DNA of 64,000 bases. It comes from Stercorarius parasiticus (lineage: Eukaryota > Chordata > Aves > Charadriiformes > Stercorariidae). The stretch is from contig VWZL01003476.1 of the NCBI GenBank assembly GCA_013396915.1, positions 248,001 to 312,000 of the forward strand. The letters run 5' to 3'. This document shows, one piece after another, positions 50,001 through 63,508 of this stretch; position 1 is the stretch's first letter, and every line of letters starts with the position of its first letter. A model generated the notes under the pieces. The model did no database searches. It was given only the letters and a program-made list of their open reading frames with translations, and was not told the origin of the DNA. A program made the position numbers and the translations under genes.

Positions 50001-53000
50001 TAGGACCCAACTCAAGGGCTGAAAAACCCGTGTGTGAAGAAACCACAAAAATCAGCTTCTTTTTCTGGTTTGTCTCCTTCTGCATTTGACAATGAGGCAA
50101 GGTGGGAAAAAAGATGCTGGGCACACATCAACACGGCCAACGCATGGGGCCAGCTCCGACCATCCTTGAGCCCAGATGGGGAAGGGAGGAGTGATGGGGC
50201 AGAGGACTGGAGGGGCACCCGCAGGTCCAACTCACCCTCTTGATAGGGGTTCCTGGAAAATCCTGGAACAAATAATGCAGAAACAAACCCAAGCTGGGCT
50301 ACAGCCAGCAGGAACGTACCGAGAACAAAGCTGTATGAGATCAACCTAGCTTCCTCCAGCAGAGCCACAGACCTGTGGGCTTCAAGGGTCTCAATCAGCT
50401 TGGCTTTTTAAGTGTCTCCAAGCATTGGAAGCCAGTTTGGGAAACACAGTCGTGGTGAACTTCTACAGTACCAGCACAAAACTGTATGGACAACTCAGTC
50501 TGGGAGGCATCAGAGGCTGGATCAAGCAAGGTCTCCTTGGGGACCTGTGGTGTGTCCAGGTTTAGTCCACGTTCCATAAACATCTCTGGCAACTGCAATA
50601 GTGTTTTCTGCAGCGCTAAGGTGGGAAGCTAGAGGAGATGCAAGCGCGCACTGGAGAAGAATTCACCGTTCTCTCAGGAGACTGGAGAAACGGGCTGGAA
50701 AAAAAAGAAACAGGATGAAACTCAATAGGAGGCAAAGTACCGTAACGAGAAGGACCAGCTACACCAATGCAGGGCAGGGTCCAGCAGCTCCAGAGAAGAG
50801 AAGTGGGTTGCAAGCCAAATTACAGGTTAATCGCTTCATGTTGTTACAGGCAAAGTCATTCGTGAAGGCATGAACAAGAAGACAACCATGTTAGTTGGTG
50901 GTGACGAGGCTTCAGGCACAGCACAAACAGCACGTCCAGGCTCAGCATCGTGCAAGGAACAAGGCACAGGACAGATGGCACCTATGCCAGGAGGCACAGC
51001 GTGCAGGAGCGACCGAAGGAACCAGGGCTGGTCAGCCCAGAGGAGAAAAACATGAACATTTTGTACTGGTTTTCCAGCCAGAAACATCAGGTCCCACCTC
51101 GGCATTTGAGAATTCCCATGATGAGGGTAACCAAACACTGGGAAGGACACCATGCCTCCATCCCTGCCCTGAAAGTCCTCCAGAAATCCTCCTGGGATGC
51201 TGCTGCTTTGAGGCAGGGTGAGCTCGGTGGCATCTTGAGGAACGTTCTGGTCTTTCTACAAGGCAGCCCTGCTGCCAACCCTCCTGGCAGACGCAGCAAG
51301 CGCAAGCACCCGTTCCTCCTCAGCCACCCTCCCGTGACAGCCCAAAAATCGCCTCCGGCCATCGAGTCGTGCAACACCTCCCTCTTCCGCCTGTTTGTGG
51401 GCAGTAGATGAGCTGTCCCCTATTCATGAGCCACCTCCATGAATTAAAATGCATTCAGCAGCCTGCTAACGCACGTCCCAGGTCCCCCTGCACCGCAAAA
51501 CCTCCCTGCCCAGCAGCACCAGGCACCCATTAGGGATGGAGGGCTGAGCAGAGCCGGCCATCGGCACTGGGGCACCCATGCTGGGCAGCTCGCAGCATGG
51601 CAGGGAGGTGACATTTTGGCCAGCGGTGGCCTTCAGGTGGCCCCGACCATGCAGGCAAGCTGCCAGAGGGGAAAAGGAGCTGGTGGTGGGAAGGCACGGT
51701 GGTGGCTCCTCTCTTGGAAGCACCAAGCGGACACGGACCAAAGGCTGAAGACCCCACGCCTCGGAGACCACAGGGCGGCCAGAGTCTTCACCTACTGAAC
51801 AGACACGCTCTTTGCAGCCAGAGCGGGCAGCTGCCCTGCCCCGGGATGTGGTGATTTGGATCAGTCTCTGGGAGATTTCAGTGCTGGGCTCTAAGCATCA
51901 CACTTCCCCAAAAATGCTGTGAGATGGAGCTTGTGGGTACTGCCCCGCCACAAAAGCCGAGCCTTTTTTTTTTGGTTTATAAATACCAAATTAGCTTATC
52001 TGAGCAGAGGCGGGCTGCGATGAGGCCGGAGGGAGGCAGAGGCACGGCGCAGGGATGACAGCCGTAGCCACAGCAACGGGCCAGTCTCTCTCTGGGTATG
52101 CCGGGGTGCCAGCGGAGCCACCCGCGCAACCCCTGGGGAATGGAATGGAGGCAACAGCCCCACCGCTGCCCCGGCACCTTTCTCTCCTCCATCCTCTTGC
52201 TCACTTTTTGGGGGAGAAACAGGTTTTTAACTCTTCTACCCTTCCCAATCTCCCCCCTGCCATCCCAGTGACAGCGCCCAGCTCCCAGATCAATAATACA
52301 TGCTGCCTGAAACAGATGCCTCTCTCAATACATCAAAGTCACCTTGCCCTCCCGACGGGAAACCCGAGCCTCTGGCCATCAATCTTTCATTCCCTGGACA
52401 TAATCTTCACGCTGATGCGACTCCCGAGCGGCTGCTTCCCTTTCACCGCCCAGGGCACAGTGTGCCGGGGACACAACAGGGAAACTCAGCCAAAAATCCA
52501 GCCACAAACCTAGACAAAACTTGTCCCAGCTCCAGGGATGCTCAGCCAGACAGTAGTGGAGATGCTGATGGATAAGACACGGTTACACCTGTACCACCCC
52601 CGCTCTCCCCGCACAGGCAGTTCTGCCCGGCTCCTGCTGGGGCATCCCGGGAAGGGCACGACCGCAACAGGCGCGAAGTAGCTCTTGCTGCTGCTAAAAT
52701 TCCTTCTTGTCCGTCTATCCCAGTGTAACTCCGTCACACAGTGCCTGCTCAACCCGCTTGCTGCGGGGAGCTTTTCCGCTGACAGACATGGCCAGCCAGT
52801 GTAAGAGGATTTTATTTCTCACCGTGGAAAAAAAAAATAATAACATATGTCCTTGCAGGGAATCTGCTCTGGGGAAAAGCTACAAATGTCAGAAGAAAAC
52901 GGAAAGAAGGGAATAAAAAATAAAAAAACAGGGGAAGAGAGGACACAAGCAAAGCTTTTCTTCCAATTTTCCATGGGACTGGGCCATATCCCGCAAGATT

Positions 53001-56000
53001 TCACACAGATGACTCCTGGTCCGTATTGCAGATCCTGCCCAGAGACTTTCAGGCACCCGCCTGACACCAGCCCTTTGCTTCTCAACACCCAATTTTCCAG
53101 GTGCATGCCTGGGACCTGTCCTGTCTCCACTCTGCCACCTTGGATTGGAGCTATTGGGCCCTTCCCTCGCTCTGGGGGAGGCAGCGCCTGCCCTGCAGGC
53201 ACCATCGGTCGGATCCAGCCGGCAACACAACATCCCGGAGCAAAGCGGTGGTGCCAGCACACATGGTCCTGCCTCACCTGCAGAAGTTGCTGGTTGCTGT
53301 TCTGTTTCTCTGCCCAGTAAAGCCACCACTGGGAGCACTGGTTTGGATGTCAGGGGGGACAGGGACCCAGGGAAAGACCCTGGCAGCGATCTCGTTGCAT
53401 TTACAGCCTCCTGATGCACGTTTTCCAAGGGATTTCCTCTACCCCGCCATTTAGGTGCTTACTTCAAGGGGTTTGACATCTCAGGGCATTTATCTGGTCT
53501 TCTACCCATGCTACCGGTCTGTACACCCCGATGTGCCACCCACTAGCATACGAGCCATTGCTCCAGGTGGGCGTCAACCTCCAAGTTGGGTGCTGGCCCC
53601 AGAAAAGAGCTCACAAACAGGAACCAGTTCCTTAAAGCCATCCTTGCAGCAGCCTGGTGCCCTCTGTCCCCTGTGGACACCATGGGGCCATCCCTTCTCC
53701 TCCTCCACTGATGGCATGGTGTGACATGTCCCCAGCATCCCATCCATGAAGCCACCCCTGAATTCAGGCAGTCAGGCACCTTGGGAGCCAGCGCTGCATC
53801 CCAGCACAGCAGGAGGAGAGGGGACGAAGAAGCGGTGGGTGGGGAGAGAAGTTCCTTCTTTCTTCTCCAGCTTTCTTCTCACTAAAGAGCTTTCAATGGA
53901 GACCTTTGCAGACACAGCAGGTCCCCCCCCTTTCTGCTCCTTTATTCCCATCTGACATCACTCCTGCCTGCGTGCATCCCGGTTACGCTTCTCCTGAAGC
54001 AAATGTCTCTTCCTTCCAGATGCTTTTCCAATGCAAGATCCAGTCCTGGGGCAAAGCAGAGGTTCAGCCGTGGACGGGAGCAAAGGTCCTTCCCCAGCCC
54101 CACATCTTGACACCTCTCCCAGAAAAAGCTGACATCAAACTATTCTTTTGGTTGAAGAAACAACATGCATTTGATTTCTTTACTTTCTAGATGAAAAAAA
54201 ATAAATAAATCTCCTTTAAGAGACCTTTTTCTCTCTACCCAGAGGTCACGAAAGAGCACCCAGAGGCAACTGGGTGACCTCCCACCACCGTCAAAGCCCT
54301 GGTTCAGCATTGCCTTCTTAAGGCACAGGCCTGGCACAGTGAATGCTGTCCCCATCTAAAGCCACTCAGGGCAGAACAGGGACTGCAAAAATACTCATTA
54401 AATCCTCCCAGCTGTTGTTAAAAAGCAGGTTTCCAGCCGCAGGAAGCCCACAGCAACCCTTGATAGCTTCCAACCACCTCCCCAGCCCAGCAGTCTCCAT
54501 GGCAGCCCCGTTTTCTTGCCAGCACCTCCAAGGGAGCTGCCACAGATGCCTAAAAAGACATAATAATTAGCCTCTTGCCTCTGTGTGAAAGGCTCAGCCC
54601 TGATTAAACACCCCAAACCTGCAGCTCCGCATCCCCAGCAAGTGTCGCCGTCACTCCCCCTCCCCAGGGACCACCCGCTTCTCCCCCAAAGCCAGTATGA
54701 CTCAGTGGCATTGCAGTGGGGGGCTGCTCTGGGGGCTCCCCCATCACCACATCACCCTGCTCTCATGCTGATCTACTACAGTGGCAACCAAAATCTCTTG
54801 CCGGCTTGCCCACAACCTCCCCTAAAGCCGGCTGGCGGGTCCAATCATAATTCCCCCGGGAGCAGATGCCTTCCTGCAAATGGGGGAGAAATGGGAAGGA
54901 AAAAACACACAGCAATGCGCGCACACAAAAACGACGAGGCCCCAGACACCAAGAAGATGAAGAAAATCCCTCCTCCTCCTCGGCAAACACCAAACTTCAG
55001 CGTCTCAGCAGAGGGGATGAAAGTAGCAGCGGGATTGTTGCTCCTCATCTGATATCGAATCCGCTCTCTGCTGAGCAAAGGAATTGATTTGATCATTGTG
55101 CCAGGGTGGGGAGGACTGAAATACCCCCCCACACTCCCCCAGGGGGGTTGCCTTAAAGTGTGGAGGGCCCCAGTTCAGCATGGCAGGTGTTGGAGGGGCA
55201 GATTTGCATTCAGGGAGGAAACAGCCGCTCCCCGGAAGAGGGACGGCGCAGCAGGGGATGGAGTAGCCCAGCCCAAGAGATGAGCCACCCCGAGGTGCCC
55301 AGGGTGCTGGGAGAGCGAGACCAGCAGACTCATGTTCTTTTCCATAACCATGGGGAAGAGCTGCCTGGGCAGAGCTGCTGGGTCTCTCCCCGCCCTGCCC
55401 CGGCTGCAGCTCCTCGGGGGAAGTCCAAGTCCCTTCCCCTTTCCAGCAGAGCACTGCTGACGGGGCACATTACGCCCTACAGGCAATGGATAACTTGCAG
55501 TGACTCACAGCTGGTCCCAGCAGGGCTTGCCCAGCGGTGGGCAACCAAGGTTGGCGAAGGTCGGTGCTCTCATCTGCTTCTCCGAGGCAGCGCATCCCAC
55601 TGTCTGGCACGGGGGTGCCAGGGAGGACGGCATGGGCAGTGTGGGAACAGATGGGCATGGAGGCAAGCAACAGGCAGCAGCCTCTCGGGGTGCCGGCAGC
55701 CCAACAGGCCTCGCCTGCACCAAACCCCATGGGAGAGCTCTGCAGAGCCAGGCCGGCACACTGAGAGGCCAGGTGGGCACTGGCATCCATCCTGCTGATT
55801 ATTTTTTTTTAAATTATCATTATTTTTTTACAGTAGAGGGAACGTTCAGCTAAAACTTGAACTTCAGGGTCCCACCTTAAACCAGAAGCAACAAATCTGA
55901 ACCCAAACGTTGTTAGCTACCAGCAGTCCCAGGCAAAGCAGGAAAGACATCTAAGCACCATTGCTAACCGCTTCTCAACCACAGCTCCTCCAGGAGCACC

Positions 56001-56628
56001 TGGAGGGGAAGGATGCTCTCGACCAGGCACTCAAGGAACAAGGGTGCTCGTGCCACGAAGGGACAGCAGCCACAAATTCAATGCCCTCACACAAAGGTGC
56101 CGGCAGTGAGGAAGGGAGTTGGGAGGCCAATGTCCCAACTCCCCTCCTGGGATATGCAGCAGCACTGGATTGGCACCCGAGCGGCGCGGAGCAGGGCTTC
56201 AGGGGTGGCTGCTCTCACATCCCCGCTCGCATATTGATTTGGTTCCATAAATTATGCAGCACCTCTACTCCTGATTAATATCGTTAATTGAGCTAGCAGG
56301 TAAGGAGCAGGAGGGAAACACCGTGAGGACACACAGGCATGCACCAAACGTGCCTATTAACGTAAAAGCTGTCGTCTCGGTGTGCTGGCTGGGTCCCGTA
56401 GGGAGTGAGTGGAGAAAGCACGGAGCTCCCCCTCCAAATCCAATGGCCAGGCCGGAATTTATGCAGGCTCCCTGCAGTCCCCCTGGGAGGGGGCGCAGCC
56501 GGGGGGGGCCGAGCATCACGGCAGGGTGGGGAGATGTGGCGGGGGCCGATGTGGGGCTGCGGCGAAGCGGATCTGTGCAGATTAGGGTGCTGCCGCAGCA
56601 GAAGGCGCCTTGGCGAGCGGTGTCAGGG

Positions 56629-57299
56629 NNNNNNNNNNNNNNNNNNNNNNNNNNNNNNNNNNNNNNNNNNNNNNNNNNNNNNNNNNNNNNNNNNNNNNNN
56701 NNNNNNNNNNNNNNNNNNNNNNNNNNNNNNNNNNNNNNNNNNNNNNNNNNNNNNNNNNNNNNNNNNNNNNNNNNNNNNNNNNNNNNNNNNNNNNNNNNNN
56801 NNNNNNNNNNNNNNNNNNNNNNNNNNNNNNNNNNNNNNNNNNNNNNNNNNNNNNNNNNNNNNNNNNNNNNNNNNNNNNNNNNNNNNNNNNNNNNNNNNNN
56901 NNNNNNNNNNNNNNNNNNNNNNNNNNNNNNNNNNNNNNNNNNNNNNNNNNNNNNNNNNNNNNNNNNNNNNNNNNNNNNNNNNNNNNNNNNNNNNNNNNNN
57001 NNNNNNNNNNNNNNNNNNNNNNNNNNNNNNNNNNNNNNNNNNNNNNNNNNNNNNNNNNNNNNNNNNNNNNNNNNNNNNNNNNNNNNNNNNNNNNNNNNNN
57101 NNNNNNNNNNNNNNNNNNNNNNNNNNNNNNNNNNNNNNNNNNNNNNNNNNNNNNNNNNNNNNNNNNNNNNNNNNNNNNNNNNNNNNNNNNNNNNNNNNNN
57201 NNNNNNNNNNNNNNNNNNNNNNNNNNNNNNNNNNNNNNNNNNNNNNNNNNNNNNNNNNNNNNNNNNNNNNNNNNNNNNNNNNNNNNNNNNNNNNNNNNN
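56629..57299. other. Assembly gap (671 N) over the probable TWF2/PPM1M divergent promoter
   Basis: A run of 671 undetermined bases. The flanks (about 56,470-56,628 and 57,300-57,420) are GC-rich, with frequent CpG on the left side and G-runs on the right. TWF2 to the left runs leftward and lacks only its first coding exon. PPM1M to the right runs rightward and lacks only its N-terminal exon. The simplest reading is that the gap holds both first exons and a shared CpG-island promoter; GC-rich DNA is often lost from short-read assemblies. Confidence 0.7.
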
Positions 57300-58302
57300 G
57301 GGAGTGGGGGGTGCGGGGGTAGAGGGGCTCCAGGGGTGCTTGTAGGGTGTTTTGGGTGGGGGAGTAGCGCAGGTCTGGGGGGACGCCCAGGGTGTGTGTG
57401 GGGTCGGGGGGGGTATAGGGGGGTCCCTGCCTGCCTTGGGCTGCCTGCACCCGACCAGCCGGAGAGCAGGTCGCCATTCCTTGTGACAAGTGGCAGGGGT
57501 GGCCCTGAGGACAGCGTCAGGCCAGCTCAAGTATCTTGTCCCCTAACGAATGGTAGTTTTACCCCTGGGATGTCACCCTGTCACCACTCTCCCGTGGGGC
57601 TGCTGTGTGGGGCAGGGGTGGACAGAGAGCCCTCCCTCGCAGGGGGATGCGCTGGGGGAGCAGGGAGGATTTTTGGGGCTGGGGGTGTTTTTTGGGGACA
57701 GCAGCAGCAGGTGTCTATCCCTTCACTTGTGGCAAAGTGCCTTAAAAACAAAGGGAGAGGGAAGACTAAGTTTTTCGAAGTCTCTGAGTTTGCCTTTTTT
57801 AAGGGCAGAGGGGATGGATCAGGTGGAACGACTCCAGCCACAAACTGTCCCCACACCCCAGACAGACTATGTGACAACCCCATGTCCGTGGGATGGCGAG
57901 GTGCAGGGAGAGGAGCTGCATAAGGAGAGCAAACTCCCACCCAGGGACAAACATTAGCGAGGCGGGAAGGAAAAACTGACGGTGGCTTTGCCATTCACCG
58001 GGCCGCCAAGGAAATGGCACAGCGTGGGCTGCTGACAAGGGCTGCCTGAGGCCAGGGCACTCCAAAACCACTCATCCCTATGTCCATGGCCAAGCTTTTT
58101 CCCTGCTGCACTTAAAAGACTTGTTATTTAGGTCCCCAGCAAAGAGATCCTTGAGTTTGGAAAGAGAGCTGGGAGCGTGGGACTGGAAGGAGGGGGCAGG
58201 GCGCAGCCGTCCGCTGTGGCTGTGGGCACCCAGCAGAGCTGGCTGGGAGCAGGCAAGGTGCAGCACGTCCGCACACTTCACGTGGCGCATTTGCACCCCT
58301 AG

Positions 58303-61300
58303 GGTTATCAATGCTGAGAAGTCGGAGTTCAATGAGGACCAGGCAGCCTGCTGTCAGATTTCCATCCGGAGGAGAGAGCCAGGCCTGGAGGAGGATGAGG
58401 AATGGCTTATCCTGTGCTCCACGCAGGTATAGCCCATGGGCAGGCTGCGCTCACCCTGCTGCTAGCCCTGGTCCGCACCCAAGGGCCCAGCTACAAGAAA
58501 CACAGGGTTCATGCCACATGCCCATGCGCTGACACCCTTCCTTGGATGCATTTAGGGGGCCCATGTTTCCTATGTCTGGCCAGCAAACACCCAACTCTGC
58601 ATGTACGTGCCATTTCTATTTCATTGGCCCATGCCTTGCAGCATCTGAGGTCGTCCAAGCCCTTTACTCGGCACCCTCATGTTTCCTTTATTGTCCTCGC
58701 TCTGCTTTCAAGGGCCGGTGTGTGTTGTCATCACCAGAGGACGGCAGCACGAACCAGGCACAAGGGATGTGCTCACCTGATAACGGCTCTACCTCGCTGC
58801 TTGTAAAATGGCCCCATCTCCCCTAAAGTCCAGAGGAATAGTGTGTGAGGGGGGTGGCTGCAAATCCAGCCATTCAGAGCTCAGAGGACGGGTCTGGCAG
58901 AGCAGCACATGGGCATCATATGAGTTTGAACTGGCCAAGGGATTAACTGGTGGCAGGGATAGGGTAGCTGGGGTTGAAGAGCCTGGCAAAACACATACAG
59001 CGACATCCTGGCTGCGAGCCTGCCACCTGTACAACCTCTCCAGCCCATCTTCCCCCTCTTCTTTGCTATCTTGTCCCTCTTCCCCACTGCAGTTTCTGAC
59101 TGGTTACTACTGGGCACTGTTTGATGGGCATGGAGGCCCAGAAGCTGCCATCATTGCCTCCAACTATTTGCACTACTGCATCAAACAGAAGCTGGAGGAG
59201 GTTGTGGGAGGCATCACAGAGGCCCATCCCCCCATGCATCTGAGTGGGCGCTGTGTTTGCGACAGCGACCCCCAGTTCGTGGAGGAGAAGCACATCCACG
59301 CAGAAGACCTGGTGGTGGGAGCCCTGGAGAACGCCTTCCAGGAATGTGTGAGTACCCTGCGCAGGGCACCAGTCCCGATACCCCAAGCAGTCAGTCTGTC
59401 CCTCCCCACCACCCGGGGTGGGCAAGGTCTGCAATTCTGCATCTCATCAAGGAGACAGGAACATTCAGCCAAACCTTTAAGTGTGCTGAGATCACACTGG
59501 GTCAGCTCCCCAAGATCTGCCTTGGATCCATTGCACATTGGCAGTGCTGACCCAGAGCAAAGCTACAGCATCTCTGCTAAACTGCATCCAGGGGATGTGT
59601 TTCTTTAGTGCTAGACAGTGGCTATTATCAGACTTGTACAGCATGAACAAGTTCCCCGTCAAGCTCCTAAAGCGGTCCTTAGTCCAGTAGCAACGGCTTT
59701 GTTGGCTGTACCGAAGCAACATCATCTTTCGCCTTGCTGGTTTCCCATGGCCCATCTGCAATTGGTTTTGGCTCTAGATTTCTGCTGCGAGGCAAAAGGC
59801 AGCTGCAGAAGGCAGCAGCCCAGTTCATGTCACTCTCCAGACTTGTTTAAACCAACAGGATGAAGTCATCGGCCAGGAGATGGAAGCCACAAACCAGACA
59901 GGAGGCTGTACTGCTCTGGCTGCCCTTTATTTCCAAGGAAAGCTGTATGTGGCTAATGCTGGGGACAGCAGGTGAGCCACAATAAAAGGGGGAAGTTGCT
60001 GGGGGATGAGAACTGGGAGATAAGCAGGGTTTCCAGCACCTTATTTAAGCCTGTGGAAGGTAAATGTGCAACCCAGACATTTCCTTCCCACCTGCCACAG
60101 GACACGTTGGGTAGACGGGTGCCCTCATGCCTCCTGGAAGGGTTTTGTGATTTCAAGGGACTAACGCTGCCCAGCCACAGGGCAGCGTTGAGAGGGTAGT
60201 GCAGCAGTAAGCTCAGCCTGGAAAGTGTTTAAAAGCGGGAGGTCATTTCAAAGCATTATAAACAGCTTCCTTATCTGACTTTGGCCCACCGTTCCTCTAG
60301 CAGTGAGCTCTACCATCGTCAAACCAGGCAGGCTCAGTTCTATGCTGCAACAGTGCAGTTGCAATGGAGTTATTTAAAATACAATGGCATTTTTAAACGT
60401 TCCTGTGTGCAGAGCTATTCTCTGGCATTGCTCTGCCACTGGTTACCCCCTAGTCCCACACCTGGCTGACCCTTGGTAAGAGGAGGGCTGTGGTGATGGA
60501 CACAGCTCAGCTCTTTGCCTCTTTCCCCTCATAGGGCAATTCTTGTTCTGAAAGACAACGTTGTGCCCATGAGCTGCGAGTTCACACCAGAGACAGAGAG
60601 GCAGCGGATCCAGCACTTGGTGAGTGACTCCTTCTGCACATCAGGCAATCCAGCTGCAAACACCCCACGGGGTCAGAGAGGGCTTGTCGCAGGAGCACCG
60701 CCAGCTTTCCTCAAAGGCCACTCTGTGGCCAATGTCATCTGGCACTAGCCAAGGACAGCTGGGGGCAAGATTCAACCAACAGCCTTTAGTATGGGTGATG
60801 CTCACATCCTCCTTGGGATGTGCTTTCCCGCTTCTGTTCTCCATTCTGCTGCTGGGGGTGCCAGTCCTGAGGCAGAAGCAGTTCTGATGCCCTACTCCGG
60901 TGAAGCAGAGCCGGTCCATCCTCATGCCTTCCTTCCCTCCTCCAGGCTTTTCTCTTCCCCAAGCTCCTCGATGGTGAGTTCACACGCTTTGAGTTTCCAC
61001 GGAGGTTGAAGGGAGATGATGTGGGCCAGAAAGTCCTTTACCGGGATTACTTTATGGAGGGCTGGTGAGTCCTTTCTACCTGAGGATAAGGCTGCGACAC
61101 AGGGCAGCTTTACCTGCTTGTAGCAATGGGGAGGTGAAGGGAGAAGGGCCATGCCCCACTGGTGAGAGCGGTGGGCTTAATGGTGCAAAGCCATGCCAGA
61201 GCAAGTGAAGGATGCTGTGAGCAACCTCCCCCCTGACTGAAGGACTGGGGCCATGGCAGGGCGGTTAGGGAACAGTTGGGATGGTCCTTCTGGGATCCTG

Positions 61301-63508
61301 TGAGGTGGGGCTGGAGCAAGGAGCCCCAGCCTGGTGCGTGTATAAGCTGGGGAGGAAGGGAAGAGAGAAAAACACCTGGCCATTCAGCAGAGGTCATTCT
61401 TCACTGCATCTGCTTCAGCAGGTCACCTTGCCCCTGCTTTAGGCAGCTGCCTGTGCGTGGGGACACCACAAGGGTTGAATCACAGTTGAAATACTCTGGC
61501 TGTGTGGTACCTTTAAGTCAGACAAATCCCAAATTGACGCTGAATCCTCTGTTCTAGGGGATACAAGACGGTGGAGAAAGCTGACCTCAAGTATCCTCTT
61601 GTCCATGGTCACGGGAAGCAGGTAGCTTAATGCTTTACACACTGGGAAGGCAGAGGTAAATCTGCTGGGGGTCCTGAGCGTCCCTGTCAGTCATGCTCTG
61701 GGGCACTATGGCAGACTGTGGCTGCAGAGCGCAGTCCCACAGCCCCGATACAGCAGCTCCGTTCTGGCCATGCTGCTTAGTTACCGTAAACCAGAGCCCT
61801 CTGGAGCAGAGGTTGCATCCTCCTCCAGAGTACCTGCTAGCAAAGCAGACAGCAGCCCTGAGCCTGCCTGCCCCTTCCTCATCTCCCCTTGCTCACAAGA
61901 ATGCATTTCAGATGAGAACTTATTTAATCATCCCACTTTGGACTGCCTCCTCCAGCTCTAACGAGCACTTTTCCCACAAACCCTCTTCTTCGAGGAGAAG
62001 ATGAGAAAAGGAGCCTGGAGAAGGAAGGAGGAGGCAGGGAGAAGCAATGACTGCACACATCCAGCATCTGCTTGCTGGAGTCGAGCAGAAGGAGCCCTGT
62101 CACCTCCCCCAGCACTCTTAACCCACATGCCACCCCCTTTGCAAGGAGTCAGTGCAGAACCTCCTATGCCAGGAGAAAGGACCCTCCCCTTTCTTTTTCC
62201 CCCCCAAACCAACCCAGTTTTCTCCCTCGCCAGCCCAAATCAAGAGCAGATGCCACCATGGGCTTCCTGAGGTCCGTACCATTACCCAGAGTACGTGCTA
62301 TTAACTCCAGAGCACCCCGCAGGCCACCAGGAGCTGTCTGCGTGCAGGCTGGCTGTCTCCATGCTCACGTCAGGTCACTTCTGATCACTCTTCCATCTCC
62401 GGTCTCCAGGGGATGCTCTGGGTGATGCTTGAAGGGTCCTAAAGGCAACACATAGATCAGTCAGGACAAGCCACACATCAGCCTTCAAAGGTGCCACGTT
62501 CTTATGTGTCAATACTGTTTTGCTTTGTTTGGGGCCAGGCTCGCTTGCTGGGGACTCTGGCTGTCTCTCGAGGTCTGGGGGATCATCAACTCAAAGTCAT
62601 CGACACCAACATTGAAGTCAAACCTTTCCTCTCCTGCATTCCCAAGGTCAGTCGTGGCACATGGGAATTGCAGGGTGGAATTAAACATCCTGCTTCCCCT
62701 CTCTGTAGCACCCACCTCTTACAGACCTGACAGGTCTTAGCTGTGTCCTTTTTCCATCCCCCATCTTTCTGCACGTTGCCCAGAGAATCCCCAAGATGGA
62801 GTAATCTAGAAGCATAGCAGCAAGGGGACATAAAAGATTCAAAGCACCCTGGTCCCACTTTAAGTCATCTCTCAGGAGAAGAATCATCTCCCTGACCCCT
62901 CCGGTACCTTGCAGGGATTGTCACTGATTTACTCCTGTGCTTTCCAGGTGAATGTATTTGACTTTGCTCTGCATGACATTAAGGAAGACGATGTCCTCAT
63001 CATGGGAACTGATGGCCTTTGGGATGTCCTGAGCAACAAAGAGGTGGCCCATGTGGTCAGGAGCTTCCTTGCAGAAAACAGGACTGATCCTCACAGGTAA
63101 TACCAGCTTTGCCGTTGTTTTCCCTTCCAGAGAACCTGGTCAGACCAAAAGCAGGCCGAGATCACTCTGCTTATAGGTCAGCTCCAGCATGACCAAGCGC
63201 TCTTTTCTGTGACTCTGGAAACTGCCTCTGAATCTTTCCCCACCCTAAAGAAACAATTATAAAGCTGTTGTTTACTGTTCTGACAACGCAAAGCCACATC
63301 TCAATGTTGCTCTTAAGGGGTAGTGACACATTACACTAAACCTCGCATTTTTTCCACCCACAGATTTTCAGAACTGGCCAAGTGCTTGGTCTGCAGAGCA
63401 AGGGGAAAGCAGAGCGGCCACCAGTGGATGCTGGATGACAGCCACGAGGCATCCTACGATGACATCTCTGTATTTGTCATCCCACTACACAACAGGGATG
63501 AGGACTGA
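58303..63508 (+). CDS. PPM1M: Protein phosphatase, Mg2+/Mn2+ dependent 1M (PP2C family; N-terminus missing)
   Basis: Metal-dependent Ser/Thr phosphatase of the PPM1H/J/M group. Readable exons: 58303-58426, 59093-59347, 59859-59971, 60535-60619, 60946-61064, 61558-61621, 62539-62646, 62948-63096, 63364-63508; stop TGA 63506-63508. All junctions are GT-AG and frame-consistent, giving about 386 residues. PP2C motifs in order are: NAEKSEFNEDQAA at the start, the metal-binding DGHGG in YWALFDGHGGPEAA, CTALAALYFQGKLYVANAGD then SRA across an intron, LLGTLAVSRGLGDHQL, GTDGLWDVLSN, and the final SYDDISVFVIPL. The exon at 58303 starts in phase 2, so a preceding coding exon must exist; in mammals it holds a proline- and arginine-rich N-terminus. 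It was not found between 57,300 and 58,302 and is probably in the gap. Lies head to head with TWF2. Confidence 0.96.

Noticed and set aside
56265..57923. Frames of 288-437 codons across the N run
   Set aside because: Most of their length is undetermined bases, and the readable ends resemble no protein, including the expected TWF2 and PPM1M N-termini.
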